A stretch of 36,099 nucleotides of DNA from NCBI GenBank assembly GCA_030685025.1, contig JAUXWC010000126.1, positions 1 to 36,099 on the forward strand, written 5' to 3'. This document shows, in pieces, positions 15,465 to 26,424 of the stretch. A program made the translations under genes and the position numbers. This stretch comes from Rhodoferax sp. GTDB taxonomy: Bacteria; Pseudomonadota; Gammaproteobacteria; Burkholderiales; Burkholderiaceae_C. The first letter of the stretch is position 1. Every line of letters begins with the position of its first letter. A model generated the notes under the pieces. That model saw nothing but the letters and a program-made list of their open reading frames with translations, did not search any database and was not told where the DNA came from.

Positions 15465-15710
15465 TCTTGGCATCGCCAAAACCACTCGCAGGCGTGTCGG
15501 GTGGCTGTGCCGGGGCGCTGGAGCCAATTCGCGGTTGCCACAGAGCTCGCGCGCTGACCAGGTGCGCGACGAAGCGGCCTTGGTGTACTGACCCGTTGGT
15601 CCGCGAGCGCGCAAGCGACCCGGCACGGACGCCCGGCGCGTTCGCCAACCCACAGGCGTGGCGCCAGCGGTGTTCCCTCGTCGGCCCACCGCCAAATCAG
15701 ACCAGACCAT

Positions 15711-15740
15711 GCTCAGCTCAGCTCAGCTCAGCTCAGCTCA
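15711..15740. repeat. (GCTCA)6 pentanucleotide microsatellite
   Basis: Six perfect head-to-tail GCTCA units, followed by one more G, lie 32 bp past the stop of the dapA-like gene. A run of this kind can change length by slippage. Confidence 0.95.
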
Positions 15741-15772
15741 GAAAAACCACATCCATGGCCGGCAAAAACCAA

Positions 15773-16660
15773 CTACGAGCTTGAAACGGGTCCGAACTCG
15801 TCGTGCAAGCGCACGAGCTGCTCAAGCGAGTCTGTGCGCGCCTCGGTCATGGGTCGACGCAATTCGTTGTGCAGCAGCCCAAGATGAGCCAGCAAGGCCT
15901 TGATCGGACCTGGGTTGGGTTCGGCGAACAGCGCCTCGATCAGCGCGGGCAAGCCCGTCCATAACGCGCGGGCCTGGGCCAGGTTGCCACTGGCCAGCAG
16001 CTCAATGACGGTCGCAAAACGCTCGGTGTGCACATGCGCGCTGGCGGCAATGGCGCCGGCGCCACCCATGGCCACGGCACTGAAGATCTGCAGGTCTTCG
16101 CCGACCAGCACCTGCAGGCGACCGTCGGCCACCAGGGCAGCGGTCTTGGCGCCGTCGCCGCCGCAGTCCTTGATGGCGGCGATGTTGGGGTGCTTGGCCA
16201 GATGCAACAAGGTGTCACGTTGCAGCACGGCGCCGGTGCGATAGGGGATGTCGTACAACACCAGCGGCACGGTGCTGGCTTGGGCGATCGCTTCGAACCA
16301 GTGCACCAGCCCGGCTTGCGAGGGCCGGATGTAGCAGGGGGCGCTGACCAACAAACCCGCCAACGGCTTGCCCGAAAGTGTCTCGACCCAGGCCAGCGTC
16401 TTGGGCAGGTGGTAGCCCGAGATGCCCATGATCACTGGCAGATCGTTGGCGTTGTGTTGCACCGTGTCGAGCACGGCGAGTTGTTCGGCCTCGCTCAGCG
16501 CCGCCGCCTCGCCGGTGGAACCACACACCACGAAGCCGGTCACGCCCTTGGGCGCCAGGTGCTTCACGAGGCCGGACAGCGCAGAGTGATCAACCGCCTG
16601 ATCGCGAAACGGTGTGACCAGGGGAATCCAGAGGCCGGAAAAATCGACAGTGCTTGCCAC
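15773..16660 (-). CDS. dapA: Dihydrodipicolinate synthase family protein (DapA-like)
   Basis: The family condenses pyruvate, held as a Schiff base, with an aldehyde; DapA itself makes the lysine precursor from aspartate-semialdehyde. The 295-residue barrel keeps the catalytic set: Ser48-Thr49 in GSTGE (Ser replaces the first Thr of the usual pair), Tyr110 in the CYIRPSQ segment, Tyr136 and Arg141 in YDIPYRTG, and Schiff-base Lys164 in IAAIKDCGGD. The start is GTG at 16660, 8 bp after AAAGGA; the longer frame to 16699 lacks a ribosome site. It lies on the opposite strand between moaD and moaE. True DapA is likely from the retained residues, but a related aldolase is possible. Confidence 0.82.
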   Translation of the reverse strand: MASTVDFSGLWIPLVTPFRDQAVDHSALSGLVKHLAPKGVTGFVVCGSTGEAAALSEAEQLAVLDTVQHNANDLPVIMGISGYHLPKTLAWVETLSGKPLAGLLVSAPCYIRPSQAGLVHWFEAIAQASTVPLVLYDIPYRTGAVLQRDTLLHLAKHPNIAAIKDCGGDGAKTAALVADGRLQVLVGEDLQIFSAVAMGGAGAIAASAHVHTERFATVIELLASGNLAQARALWTGLPALIEALFAEPNPGPIKALLAHLGLLHNELRRPMTEARTDSLEQLVRLHDEFGPVSSS

Positions 16661-16753
16661 GAGGGTGTTCCTTTCAAATACGCCGACCGATGAAGTCATC
16701 CATCGTCAGAGGGGCGCGGCGCTCCAGTGGGAAGGGTTCTGAGTGGGCTCCAT

Positions 16754-16795
16754 CGCTCATCCGAGGACGGAGCCGTCGCTCCGGTCAGATGAGCG
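16754..16795. other. Two-tier hairpin between the dapA-like gene and moaE
   Basis: CGCTCATC (16754-16761) pairs with GATGAGCG (16788-16795), and inside it CGGAGC pairs with GCTCCG around a CGTC loop. It lies about 140 bp before the moaE start and about 95 bp before the dapA-like start on the other strand. No T-tract follows, so a leader or operator role is as likely as termination. Confidence 0.4.
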
Positions 16796-16933
16796 TCGGT
16801 TTGTTGGATTTGCGGGCCTGTGCGACGGCCACGCCATTCGCACCGGTGGCGGTGTAAGGGATGCAGGACAGTGCGCGGGCCAACATGGCGGCATCTTAGC
16901 ACCCGGCCCTGGCGGCAGTGCCACAATCACGGC

Positions 16934-17449
16934 ATGAGTTCCACTGCGTTCGCACACCCTCGGGTGGTCATCCAGACCGCTGACTTCGATCTTGGCCAGG
17001 AGGTGGCCAGGCTGCGCGCCAATGACGCGCGCGTGGGCGCCGTCTGCAGCTTTATTGGCACCGTGCGAGACCGCAACGGGGCGTCCACGCTCAATCTGGA
17101 CACGGCCGGCAGCGTTCAGTCGATGGAACTGGAGCACTACCCCGGCATGACCGAGCGGTCGATCGAGGCGATGATCGACGAGGCCTACCGTCGTTTCGAC
17201 ATCTTCGGTGCGCGCGTGATTCACCGTGTCGGCTTGCTGCGGCCGCTTGACCAGATTGTGTTGGTGGTGGTGAGCTCGGCGCACCGGGGTGAGAGTTTCC
17301 AGGCTTGCGAGTTCTTGATGGACTACCTCAAGACCCAGGCGCCGTTTTGGAAGAAAGAGCAGACGCCTGATGGTGCGCGTTGGGTCGACGCGCGGGTCAG
17401 CGACGACGCGGCGCTGGCGCGCTGGGGTATTGCGGGGTCCAACGCCTGA
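16934..17449 (+). CDS. moaE: Molybdopterin synthase catalytic subunit MoaE
   Basis: MoaE forms the heterotetrameric molybdopterin synthase with MoaD and adds the dithiolene sulfurs to precursor Z (cPMP). From the ATG at 16934 it is 171 residues. Visible family marks are GAVCSFIGTVRDRN, MELEHYPGMTE, VVSSAHRGESFQA and the active-site lysines Lys133 and Lys140 in YLKTQAPFWKKE. The upstream in-frame extension to 16820 has no family similarity. The gene runs toward the tetR gene and ends 5 bp before its stop. It must now be read from its own promoter because moaD is 1.8 kb away. Confidence 0.95.
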   Translation: MSSTAFAHPRVVIQTADFDLGQEVARLRANDARVGAVCSFIGTVRDRNGASTLNLDTAGSVQSMELEHYPGMTERSIEAMIDEAYRRFDIFGARVIHRVGLLRPLDQIVLVVVSSAHRGESFQACEFLMDYLKTQAPFWKKEQTPDGARWVDARVSDDAALARWGIAGSNA

Positions 17450-17454
17450 CGGTT

Positions 17455-18132
17455 TCAACCCTTGTGCAGGGTGCCCCGCACCAGCGTGGTGAGTGTCGCG
17501 GTCATGAAGGATTCGAAGTCGATACACATCGCCTGTAGCTTGGGGTCGTCCGACATCACCTTGGCGATCACAGGCGGCGGGTCGGCCAACTGCGTCACGC
17601 TGATCACCAGAGCGTGCAACTGCAGCACCAGGGTGGCGGCATCCTGCGGACTCAAGCCTGGCAGTTTGGCCGCAATGGCCGTGCTGCCCTGGGTTAGCAA
17701 GTCGTGCAAAAACAGCTTGAAGTCGCGCGCCGCCACTTCGTCGATGTGGGGCTCGATCACGCTGTGCAGCAGCACCAGCAGGCGTCGCAACGCCGCTCGC
17801 TCAGTCACACTGCGGGCCAGCAGCCTGGGCACTGCAGTGGCTAGGTCAGTGCTGCGCAGGCGCTTGAGTTTTAGCGTCAGCTCCACCAACCAGTCGCTCA
17901 GCTCGGCGCGCACCAGCTCCAGAAACAGCGTCTCCTTGTTGGCGAAGTAGATGTAGGCCGTGCCCTTGGCCACCCCGGCCTGTTCGGCCACTTCGGCGAT
18001 CGTGACCGCCTCGAACGAGGCCTTGGCAAAGAGATGCCTGGCGGCCGCGATCAGATGGGTGCGCCGCAGGTCCTTGTCGGCTTGGCTGCGGGCGCGTTGT
18101 TTGCTGATGGCGGTCTGCGCGGACGTCGGCAT
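17455..18132 (-). CDS. TetR-family transcriptional regulator
   Basis: This 225-residue regulator has a basic N-terminus, a TetR helix-turn-helix at about residues 43-70 (TIAEVAEQAGVAKGTAYIYFANKETLF) and an all-helical ligand domain. It is the third gene of an iorA-iorB-tetR series, starting 24 bp after iorB, so it is probably autoregulated with the enzyme genes. Two similar 13-bp dyads in the iorA promoter (20939-20951, 20961-20973) are the obvious candidate operators. The start at 18132 is chosen because the longer frame upstream is the antisense end of iorB. The ligand is unknown; a substrate of the IorAB enzyme would be a natural guess. Confidence 0.9.
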   Translation of the reverse strand: MPTSAQTAISKQRARSQADKDLRRTHLIAAARHLFAKASFEAVTIAEVAEQAGVAKGTAYIYFANKETLFLELVRAELSDWLVELTLKLKRLRSTDLATAVPRLLARSVTERAALRRLLVLLHSVIEPHIDEVAARDFKLFLHDLLTQGSTAIAAKLPGLSPQDAATLVLQLHALVISVTQLADPPPVIAKVMSDDPKLQAMCIDFESFMTATLTTLVRGTLHKG

Positions 18133-18155
18133 TCGGGAGCGGGGTTCATGGGCTG

Positions 18156-20423
18156 TCACGCAATCAATGGTAGCAGCCGCCGGCGTTGGCCAGTCAGGCT
18201 GAACAGGGCGCCCGCCACCGCCGGTGCCACGGGTGGCACGCCGGGTTCGCCGACGCCCGCCGGGGCGCGGGTGCTGGGCACCACCCAGGTTTGCACCACG
18301 GGCGTCTCGGCCAGCGTGAGCATCGGGTAGCTGGGGAAATTGTTTTGCTGCACCACGCCGTCGTAGATGTCGATCCTGCCGTACAGGGCGGCCGTCAGGC
18401 CGAACACCACCGCACTTTCCATCTGCTGCGCCACGGTGTCGGGGTTGACCACGGTGCCGCAGTCGATGGCACACACCACGCGGTGCACCCGCGGCTTGCC
18501 GCCTTGCAGGGATACCTCGGCCACTTCCGCCACGATCGAGCCGAAGGACTCATGCAGGGCGATGCCGCGGGCTCGTCCCGGCGGCAGTGGGCTGCCCCAC
18601 TGCGCCTTCTTGGCGGCCAGGTCGAGCACCGCCAGGTAGCGCGGGGCATCCTTGAGCAAGGTGCGGCGCAGGGCGAGCGGGTCCTGCCGGGTCTCGAACG
18701 CTAGTTCGTCGACAAAGCTCTCCGAGAAGAAGGCGTTGTGTGAGTGCCCCACCGAACGCCAGAAGCCCACCGGCACGCCCATGCGGGTGGCCACATGCGA
18801 CATGTGCTGGTTGGCAAAACCATAAGGCAAGTCGAACAAGCCTTCGGCCGTGGTCTTGTCCGGCATGTCAAACGGACCCGACAGCGCTGGCAGCGCGCGC
18901 GCCATCCAGCGCGGGCTGATGGCGTCACCGGCGGACTTGATGCGCAGGCTGCTGACCTGTCCCTGCGCGTTGATCGCGGCGCGCAGGGTCGCCACGTGCA
19001 TGGGGCGGTAGAAGTCGTGCGTGGTGTCTTCTTCACGTGACCAAACCAGTTGCACCGGCAGGCCATCACATTGCATGGCCACCATGACCGCCTGTGCCAC
19101 GTAGTCGACTTCCAGACGCCGGCCAAAGCCACCGCCGAGCAGGGTTACGTGCAGGGTGGCTTTCTCGATGTCGACGCCCGCTGCCTTGGCCGCCGCAGCG
19201 CGCGCCAGTTGGGGTACCTGGGTCGGTGCCCAGAGCTCAACCTTGCCGTCCTTCACCTGGGCGGTGCAGTTCATCGGCTCCATCGTGGCGTGCGCCAGAT
19301 AGGGCGCGTGGTAGCTGGCCTCCACGGTCCGGGTGGCGGCGGCCTCGGCCTTGTCCACCGAACCCTTCTCGTAAAAGGTGTCACCGGCGTTCGACTTCAG
19401 GGCCGCCAGAAGTTGAGTTTCGATGCCACGGGAGTCCAGTGCCCCCTGCACACGCTGCTGCCAGGTGACCTGCACCGCCTGGGCGCCCTGGCGCGCGTGC
19501 CAGGTGGTCGCGCCCACCACCGCAAAGCCGGCACTGTTGCCGCCCAGGGCCTCCAGCGGTACCAGCTTGCGCACGCCCGGCATGGCCAGCGCGGCCTTGG
19601 CGTCGATGGATCCCGGTGTGCCGCCGAGCATGGGCGACAGGCGCACGGCGGCGAACAACATGCCGGGCAGGCGTACGTCCAGGCCGAAGATGGCACTGCC
19701 ATTGGTTTTGGCCGGGATGTCAGAACGCGCCACGGGTTTGCCGATCAACTTCCAATCCTTGGGGTCCTTGAGCGTGAAGGTGCCGGGTGCCACACCGGCG
19801 GCGGCTTGCGCCAGCTCGCCGTAGTGGGCGGACTTTCCGGATGCGTGTGACACCACGCCGTTTGCGACGCTCAGCGCTTGCACCGGCACGTTCCATCGAA
19901 CGGCAGCCGCCCCGAGCAGACTGGCACGTGCCGTGGCGGCCGCCATCCGCAGGGGCTCCCAGGCGTCGGCCACGCTGGAGGAACCGCCGGTGGCGTTGAT
20001 GCCCAGTTCGCGCGCGATCTTGCCGACCAGCCACTGGCCGGCCTTGACCTTGCTTGCCTTGTGCTCACCCTCCGACTCCAGGGGGTGAAACGGCAGACTG
20101 GCCGTCAGCATCGCCACGTTGCCGTAGATGGTGTCGGCGCCCGCCTGCTCCAGCCGGACCCGGCTCAGGGGCACGTCAAGCTCCTCCGCTACCAGCATCG
20201 CCAGCGCGGTGTGCACGCCCTGGCCCATTTCGCTGCGCGGCATCGCCATCACGACCGAGCCATCGCCGCCAATCTTGATCCAGCCGTTCAGTGCCACTTC
20301 GCCTCGTGTCGGCAGCATCGCCTGGGGTGAGCCCAGGCGGGATCGCGCCGGCAACACGCCCCAACCCACTACCAGGGCGCCGGTGGCCCCCAGCGCGCTC
20401 AAAATCCAGGTGCGCCGCTTCAT
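18156..20423 (-). CDS. iorB: Molybdenum hydroxylase large subunit, IorB family
   Basis: This is the 755-residue molybdenum-binding subunit of an isoquinoline 1-oxidoreductase-type enzyme, a xanthine oxidase-family hydroxylase that acts on N-heterocycles or aldehydes with water as the oxygen source. The N-terminus ([21 protein letters not shown]) is a Tat-like signal or anchor, suggesting export as a folded complex. Family marks are [22 protein letters not shown] text near residue 70, [34 protein letters not shown] and the catalytic glutamate of GVGEPGVPP (about Glu726). The start overlaps the iorA stop (ATGA). Such enzymes use the cytosine dinucleotide form of the cofactor made by the nearby moe/moa genes. 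The actual substrate cannot be read from sequence. Confidence 0.9.
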   Translation of the reverse strand: MKRRTWILSALGATGALVVGWGVLPARSRLGSPQAMLPTRGEVALNGWIKIGGDGSVVMAMPRSEMGQGVHTALAMLVAEELDVPLSRVRLEQAGADTIYGNVAMLTASLPFHPLESEGEHKASKVKAGQWLVGKIARELGINATGGSSSVADAWEPLRMAAATARASLLGAAAVRWNVPVQALSVANGVVSHASGKSAHYGELAQAAAGVAPGTFTLKDPKDWKLIGKPVARSDIPAKTNGSAIFGLDVRLPGMLFAAVRLSPMLGGTPGSIDAKAALAMPGVRKLVPLEALGGNSAGFAVVGATTWHARQGAQAVQVTWQQRVQGALDSRGIETQLLAALKSNAGDTFYEKGSVDKAEAAATRTVEASYHAPYLAHATMEPMNCTAQVKDGKVELWAPTQVPQLARAAAAKAAGVDIEKATLHVTLLGGGFGRRLEVDYVAQAVMVAMQCDGLPVQLVWSREEDTTHDFYRPMHVATLRAAINAQGQVSSLRIKSAGDAISPRWMARALPALSGPFDMPDKTTAEGLFDLPYGFANQHMSHVATRMGVPVGFWRSVGHSHNAFFSESFVDELAFETRQDPLALRRTLLKDAPRYLAVLDLAAKKAQWGSPLPPGRARGIALHESFGSIVAEVAEVSLQGGKPRVHRVVCAIDCGTVVNPDTVAQQMESAVVFGLTAALYGRIDIYDGVVQQNNFPSYPMLTLAETPVVQTWVVPSTRAPAGVGEPGVPPVAPAVAGALFSLTGQRRRLLPLIA

Positions 20424-20872
20424 GTTGCGGCTCCGGCTGCACGGTGAATCGCCGCGCGTACCCGCTGGTAGCTGCCGCAGCGGCAGATATTGGTCATGGC
20501 CGCGTCGATCTGCGCATCGGAGGGTTGAGGGATGCGTTCCAGCAGCGCCGCCGCCGCCATCAGCATGCCGCTTTGGCAGTAACCGCACTGCGGCACCTGC
20601 TCGGTGATCCACGCCGCCTGCAAGGCATGTGGCCGCTCTGACGTACCCAAAGCCTCGATGGTCTGTACCTTCTTGCCGAGCACCGCGCTGAGCGGCGTCA
20701 CGCAGGAGCGCACGGCCTCGCCATCAACGCGAACCGTGCAGGCACCGCAGGCCGCCACACCGCAGCCAAATTTGGTGCCGGTCAGGTTGAGCACGTCGCG
20801 CAGTACCCACAACAGGGGCATGCTGGGGTCGGCCTCGACGGCCACCGGTTTTCCATTGAGTGTCAGTTCCAT
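20420..20872 (-). CDS. iorA: 2Fe-2S subunit of molybdenum hydroxylase, IorA family
   Basis: This 150-residue electron-transfer subunit carries two [2Fe-2S] clusters. The plant-ferredoxin-type cluster uses Cys37, Cys42, Cys45 and Cys57 ([18 protein letters not shown]). The second uses Cys96, Cys99, Cys130 and Cys132 ([16 protein letters not shown]). It passes electrons from the molybdenum site of IorB, probably to a cytochrome, since no FAD subunit is encoded here. The start at 20872 follows AGGAGG by 5 bp. That ribosome site directly abuts the edge of a hairpin repeat (20883-20930), so the repeat is part of the mRNA leader. It is the first gene of the operon with iorB and tetR. Confidence 0.94.
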   Translation of the reverse strand: MELTLNGKPVAVEADPSMPLLWVLRDVLNLTGTKFGCGVAACGACTVRVDGEAVRSCVTPLSAVLGKKVQTIEALGTSERPHALQAAWITEQVPQCGYCQSGMLMAAAALLERIPQPSDAQIDAAMTNICRCGSYQRVRAAIHRAAGAAT

Positions 20873-20882
20873 GGGGTCCTCC

Positions 20883-20930
20883 TGATACCTTGCGGGACAG
20901 ACCTTCAGATCTGTCCTCAACTGATTAGAG
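20883..20930. repeat. GGGACAGA hairpin repeat, single copy (locus A)
   Basis: TGATACCTTGCGGGACAG is followed by a short loop, ATCTGTCC and CAACTGATTAGAG. GGACAGA and TCTGTCC form the stem. It lies in the iorA leader between promoter and start codon, and its edge (TATCAGG on the minus strand) adjoins the ribosome site. Confidence 0.85.
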
Positions 20931-20938
20931 ATATTAAG

Positions 20939-20980
20939 TGACTTCGGGTCACATAATAGCTGAACTCCGGTCAGTTGCAA
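20939..20980 (-). promoter_or_regulatory. iorA promoter with two 13-bp operator-like dyads
   Basis: On the minus strand TTGCAA (20980-20975) and TATTAT (20958-20953) form a sigma-70 type promoter with a 16-bp spacer. TGACCGGAGTTCA (20973-20961) fills the spacer and TGACCCGAAGTCA (20951-20939) follows the -10 box. The two are identical at 10 of 13 positions, both are imperfect dyads, and their centres are 22 bp apart, about two helical turns. This fits binding by the TetR protein at the end of the operon; the match is inferred from position and symmetry. Confidence 0.65.
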
Positions 20981-21047
20981 GCGAAGACAGTTTGGGGCGA
21001 CGGTTTTTCGACGGCGTCGTGCCAGCCGGTTTGTGGGGGCGATTTCC

Positions 21048-21077
21048 CTGACGGATTTGGCCTCGGTGTGGGACAAT
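21048..21077 (+). promoter_or_regulatory. Possible promoter of the FimV-like gene
   Basis: CTGACG (21048-21053) and GACAAT (21072-21077) are 18 bp apart. The ribosome site GGAAGGA (21101-21107) lies 5 bp before the ATG at 21113. The boxes are only moderate matches. Confidence 0.35.
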
Positions 21078-21112
21078 GAAATCAGATCAAGAAGGCTGTA
21101 GGAAGGATACCT

Positions 21113-23023
21113 ATGGGGCTAAGGGACCGAATTTTGGGGCTGGCGCTGCTGTGTGCGGCGGGCGTTAGCCACGCCTTGGTGCTGGGGCCGGTGACCGGTG
21201 CCGCCTGGATTGGTCGTCCGCTGGACCTGGTGATCCAGGTACAGGGCGCCATGGGCGAGGACGCCTTGTCATCGTGCTTCGAAGCCGAGGTCTACCACGG
21301 TGACTCCCGCCAGGAGGCCAGCCGCGTGCGGCTGGTGGCGCATGCAGGCGCTCAGCCGCAGGTTACTGAAGTCCGCGTCGCGTCGATGGCAACCGTCGAC
21401 GAGCCGCTGGTCACGGTGCAGGTGCGCGCCACCTGCGGCCAAAAGGTGTCACGGCAATAGGTGTTGTTGGCTGACTTGCCCCGTGACAGTGTCCTGCCCA
21501 TGGCGCCGCGTGAGGGGAATTCGCCCGGTTCGCAGTTGACCCGCCTGGATGTGGCCGCCATCGTTTCGGCCGAGCCCACGGCGGCTGCCGAGGCACCGTC
21601 TGCCACTGTTTCAGCCGCGCCGAATCCGGCGGCGCAAGACGCACCCGCCCCGGCTGCCAAGCCGGCGCCCGCCCAAGCGGTACCCAAGAAGCGCCCGGCG
21701 GCGAGGGCTGCGGCGGCGACGCCCAGAACGCCGGTCGCCAAAGCGCGTGACCAAGGCAAGCCACCCCCCGCCAAGGCGCGGCTGGTGCTGGACTCTCTGG
21801 AGATGCTGTCCGACCGCGTCGCCTCGCTGGAGACCGCCACGGCCGAGGTCCTGAAGCCAGATCTGTCCAATGATGCACACAAGGTTCGCAGCCTCGAAGC
21901 GGATGTAAAGGCCCTTCTGACCTTGGCTGCCAACAATGAGGCCAGCCTGCTGGAACTGAAGGCCCGCTTGCAGAAGGCCGAAGCCGAACGGCTGCCCAAC
22001 GAGGTGTTTTACGGCTTGCTGGCGCTCCTGCTGGCGGGGCTGGCCTGGGGTCTGTGGAACCGGCGCCAACGCCACGCCGGCGCCTGGAGCGCGGCGGTGC
22101 AGGCACAGGAGGCTGTCGAGTCCCGCCCACAGCCGGCGCCCGCGCCAGTGTCCACGCCCCTGTCCGAGCCGACTCCCTTGCAAGACCCGGCGGCCGCCAG
22201 GGCGTCGCGGCTGCGGGCCTTGTCAGACCAGCTTGACCGCACCGGGCCACCTTCCGAAGTGGACGTCAGTCTGATCGAAATGAGCGAGTCCAATTTCGAC
22301 AAGCTGATGCAGTCGGGCACACCCCAGAGCGCGATTCGCAGTCCGGTGCCGGTGCGGCCAGCCGAGGCGGCCAAACCATCGCACCGGGGCGCTCTGAGCG
22401 CCGATGCCGTGTTCGACATTCGCCAGCAGGCCGAGTTTTTTGTGTCGCTGGGGCAGACCGATCGGGCGATTCGGGTCCTGGAGGAGCAGATCAGCGCCAC
22501 TGATGCGCCTAACCCGCTGGTCTATCTGGATTTGCTCGCGCTGTTGCATGTGCCGAGCCGCAAGACCGATTTCCGGCGGGTTCGCGAAGACTTCAACCTG
22601 CTGTTCAACGCCAACACCCCGGAGTTTGCGCAGTTCAAGGACGAAGGCAAGAGCCTGGAGGCCTACCCCGAGGTTTTGTCCGCCATCGCCAAGATCTGGC
22701 CGGACCCGAAAGTGCTCGCGGTCATCGAGGCCTGCATCTTGCGCGACCCCTGGGGCAGCAGCAGTCAGCCCTTTGACCTGGCGGCGTTTCGTGAGCTTTT
22801 GTTCTTGCATGCGGTGGCGCACACCATCGTCGCGCTGCCAGCCGCCAAGGACGGCAGCTTCACGGCCATGCCATCGTCAGCCGTTCGCGCCAGGCTTGCT
22901 TCGCAGGACCTGACCCAGCCCGATATCCTGCTGGACGACGCGGGCCCTACCAGCGAACTGGACCTGGATCTGACGGACACCCACAGCGGTGGGCCAACCA
23001 CGATTCCCACAGCACCTACTTGA
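21113..23023 (+). pseudogene. FimV-like inner-membrane protein gene split by one in-frame amber codon
   Basis: The first 115 codons encode a signal peptide ([21 protein letters not shown]) and a beta-rich domain ending CGQKVSRQ. TAG at 21458-21460 stops the frame, and the same frame resumes at once with VLLADLPRDSVLP and runs to 23023. The second part has an Ala/Pro-rich linker, a coiled-coil-like stretch, a membrane helix (about combined residues 296-318, GLLALLLAGLAWGLW) and a cytoplasmic TPR-like region (FDIRQQAEFFVSLGQTDRAIRVLEEQI). This architecture matches FimV/HubP-type pilus and polarity proteins. The combined length is 635 residues. Loss of Tyr at this codon by one base change would explain the stop. 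A GTG directly after the stop could allow reinitiation, but the product would lack the export signal. Confidence 0.75.
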
Positions 23024-23029
23024 GCGCAA

Positions 23030-23596
23030 TTAGTTGAGGTACTTGGGCGCCTGCGCGGTGGCGAAGGTGTCCATTGGGTTGGCTTCCTGAACGGTTTCCA
23101 CCTCACGCAGCGCAATGCCCCAGTCGGCATGTTTGAGCGCGAGTTCAAGCAAGTGCATGAAGCCTGGGAGCAAGTCTGGACCGAGCGTCACCTCGAAGCC
23201 GCGTGACTGGGCCGCACCGGGCACTTTTTCCTCAAAACCAACGCGTAGCGAGCCCCTGCCGGTGGGGGTAACGTGAACGGTGGTGGCCAGCAGGGGGTCA
23301 CCGCCGATCGGCAATATCGCCGCCTGGGTGCTGAAGGGCGTGTTGAAGTCGCTCTTCTGTAGCGTTTCTTGCTTCTTGAATTCGGCCAACGCCCGGCGGT
23401 CGGAGCCATCATGGCTGGCGCTCAGCGCCAGCGGCGCGGCGATCTCGGTCGATGCCTGCAGCATGTGGGGAAACAGGTTCTTGACCATTCGTCGGGTCAA
23501 CCACAGTCGCAGCTCTTCGCCCGCATGGGTGTTCAAGCGGACCAGAATGCGGTCGTGCTCGACCAGGTAAGTGGCTTGCAGTTGGTGAATTTTCAT
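23030..23596 (-). CDS. Conserved-type hypothetical protein
   Basis: This 188-residue soluble protein has no signal peptide or membrane segment. It alternates beta-like stretches (YLVEHDRILVRLNTHAGEELRLWLTRRMVKNLFPHML at the start, TTVHVTPTGRGSLRVGFEE in the middle) and ends with a helical part (PGFMHLLELALKHADWGIAL). I do not recognise a named domain. The gene converges on the FimV-like gene with a 6-bp gap. Its ATG (23596-23594) lies right at the edge of the tandem hairpin repeat 23595-23720, and no ribosome site is visible upstream, so translation is either weak, leaderless or dependent on the repeat. Confidence 0.75.
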   Translation of the reverse strand: MKIHQLQATYLVEHDRILVRLNTHAGEELRLWLTRRMVKNLFPHMLQASTEIAAPLALSASHDGSDRRALAEFKKQETLQKSDFNTPFSTQAAILPIGGDPLLATTVHVTPTGRGSLRVGFEEKVPGAAQSRGFEVTLGPDLLPGFMHLLELALKHADWGIALREVETVQEANPMDTFATAQAPKYLN

Positions 23597-23720
23597 GATT
23601 TGCGGGACAGACCGCAGTTACGCGAAGCGAACAAGCTCTGTCCTCAACGGATTAGGGATGATTTGCGGGACAGACCGCAGTTACGCGAAGCGAACAAGCT
23701 CTGTCCTTGACGAATTAGGG
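23595..23720. repeat. GGGACAGA hairpin repeat, tandem pair of 63-bp units (locus B)
   Basis: Two adjacent 63-bp units (23595-23657 and 23658-23720) are almost identical. Each carries TTTGCGGGACAGACCGCAG, a long loop with TTACGCGAAGCGAACAAG, and GCTCTGTCC. The second unit ends 40 bp before the clpB heat-shock promoter. Confidence 0.93.
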
Positions 23721-23760
23721 ATGCTGTTGATTTTAGTCATGTACACCGATTGGCGCTTCA

Positions 23761-23788
23761 CTTGAAATGGCGTCAGTCAACCCAAGTT
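23761..23788 (+). promoter_or_regulatory. Sigma-32 (heat-shock) promoter of clpB
   Basis: CTTGAAA (23761-23767), a 13-bp spacer and CCCAAGTT (23781-23788) match the RpoH consensus (CTTGAAA, CCCATnT type). It lies 23 bp before the clpB ATG, which also rules out the in-frame ATG at 23767 as the start. Confidence 0.75.
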
Positions 23789-23811
23789 GCGTTCGAACAA
23801 AGGGGATCTGT

Positions 23812-26417
<2,606 letters not shown>

Positions 26418-26424
<7 letters not shown>

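Larger units (their letters stand above)
15142..15772. other. Gene-free stretch between moaD and the dapA-like gene
   Basis: No frame here reads like a protein, and no tRNA folds. It holds a REP-like palindrome (15428-15464) and a pentanucleotide run (15711-15740); I see nothing else I can name. Together with the dapA-like gene it breaks the moaD-moaE pair, so it may be foreign or decayed DNA. Confidence 0.5.

Noticed and set aside
23595-23720. Tandem 63-bp repeat considered as a CRISPR array
   Set aside because: There are only two units with no variable spacers and no cas genes; the repeat belongs to the hairpin family found at three other sites.
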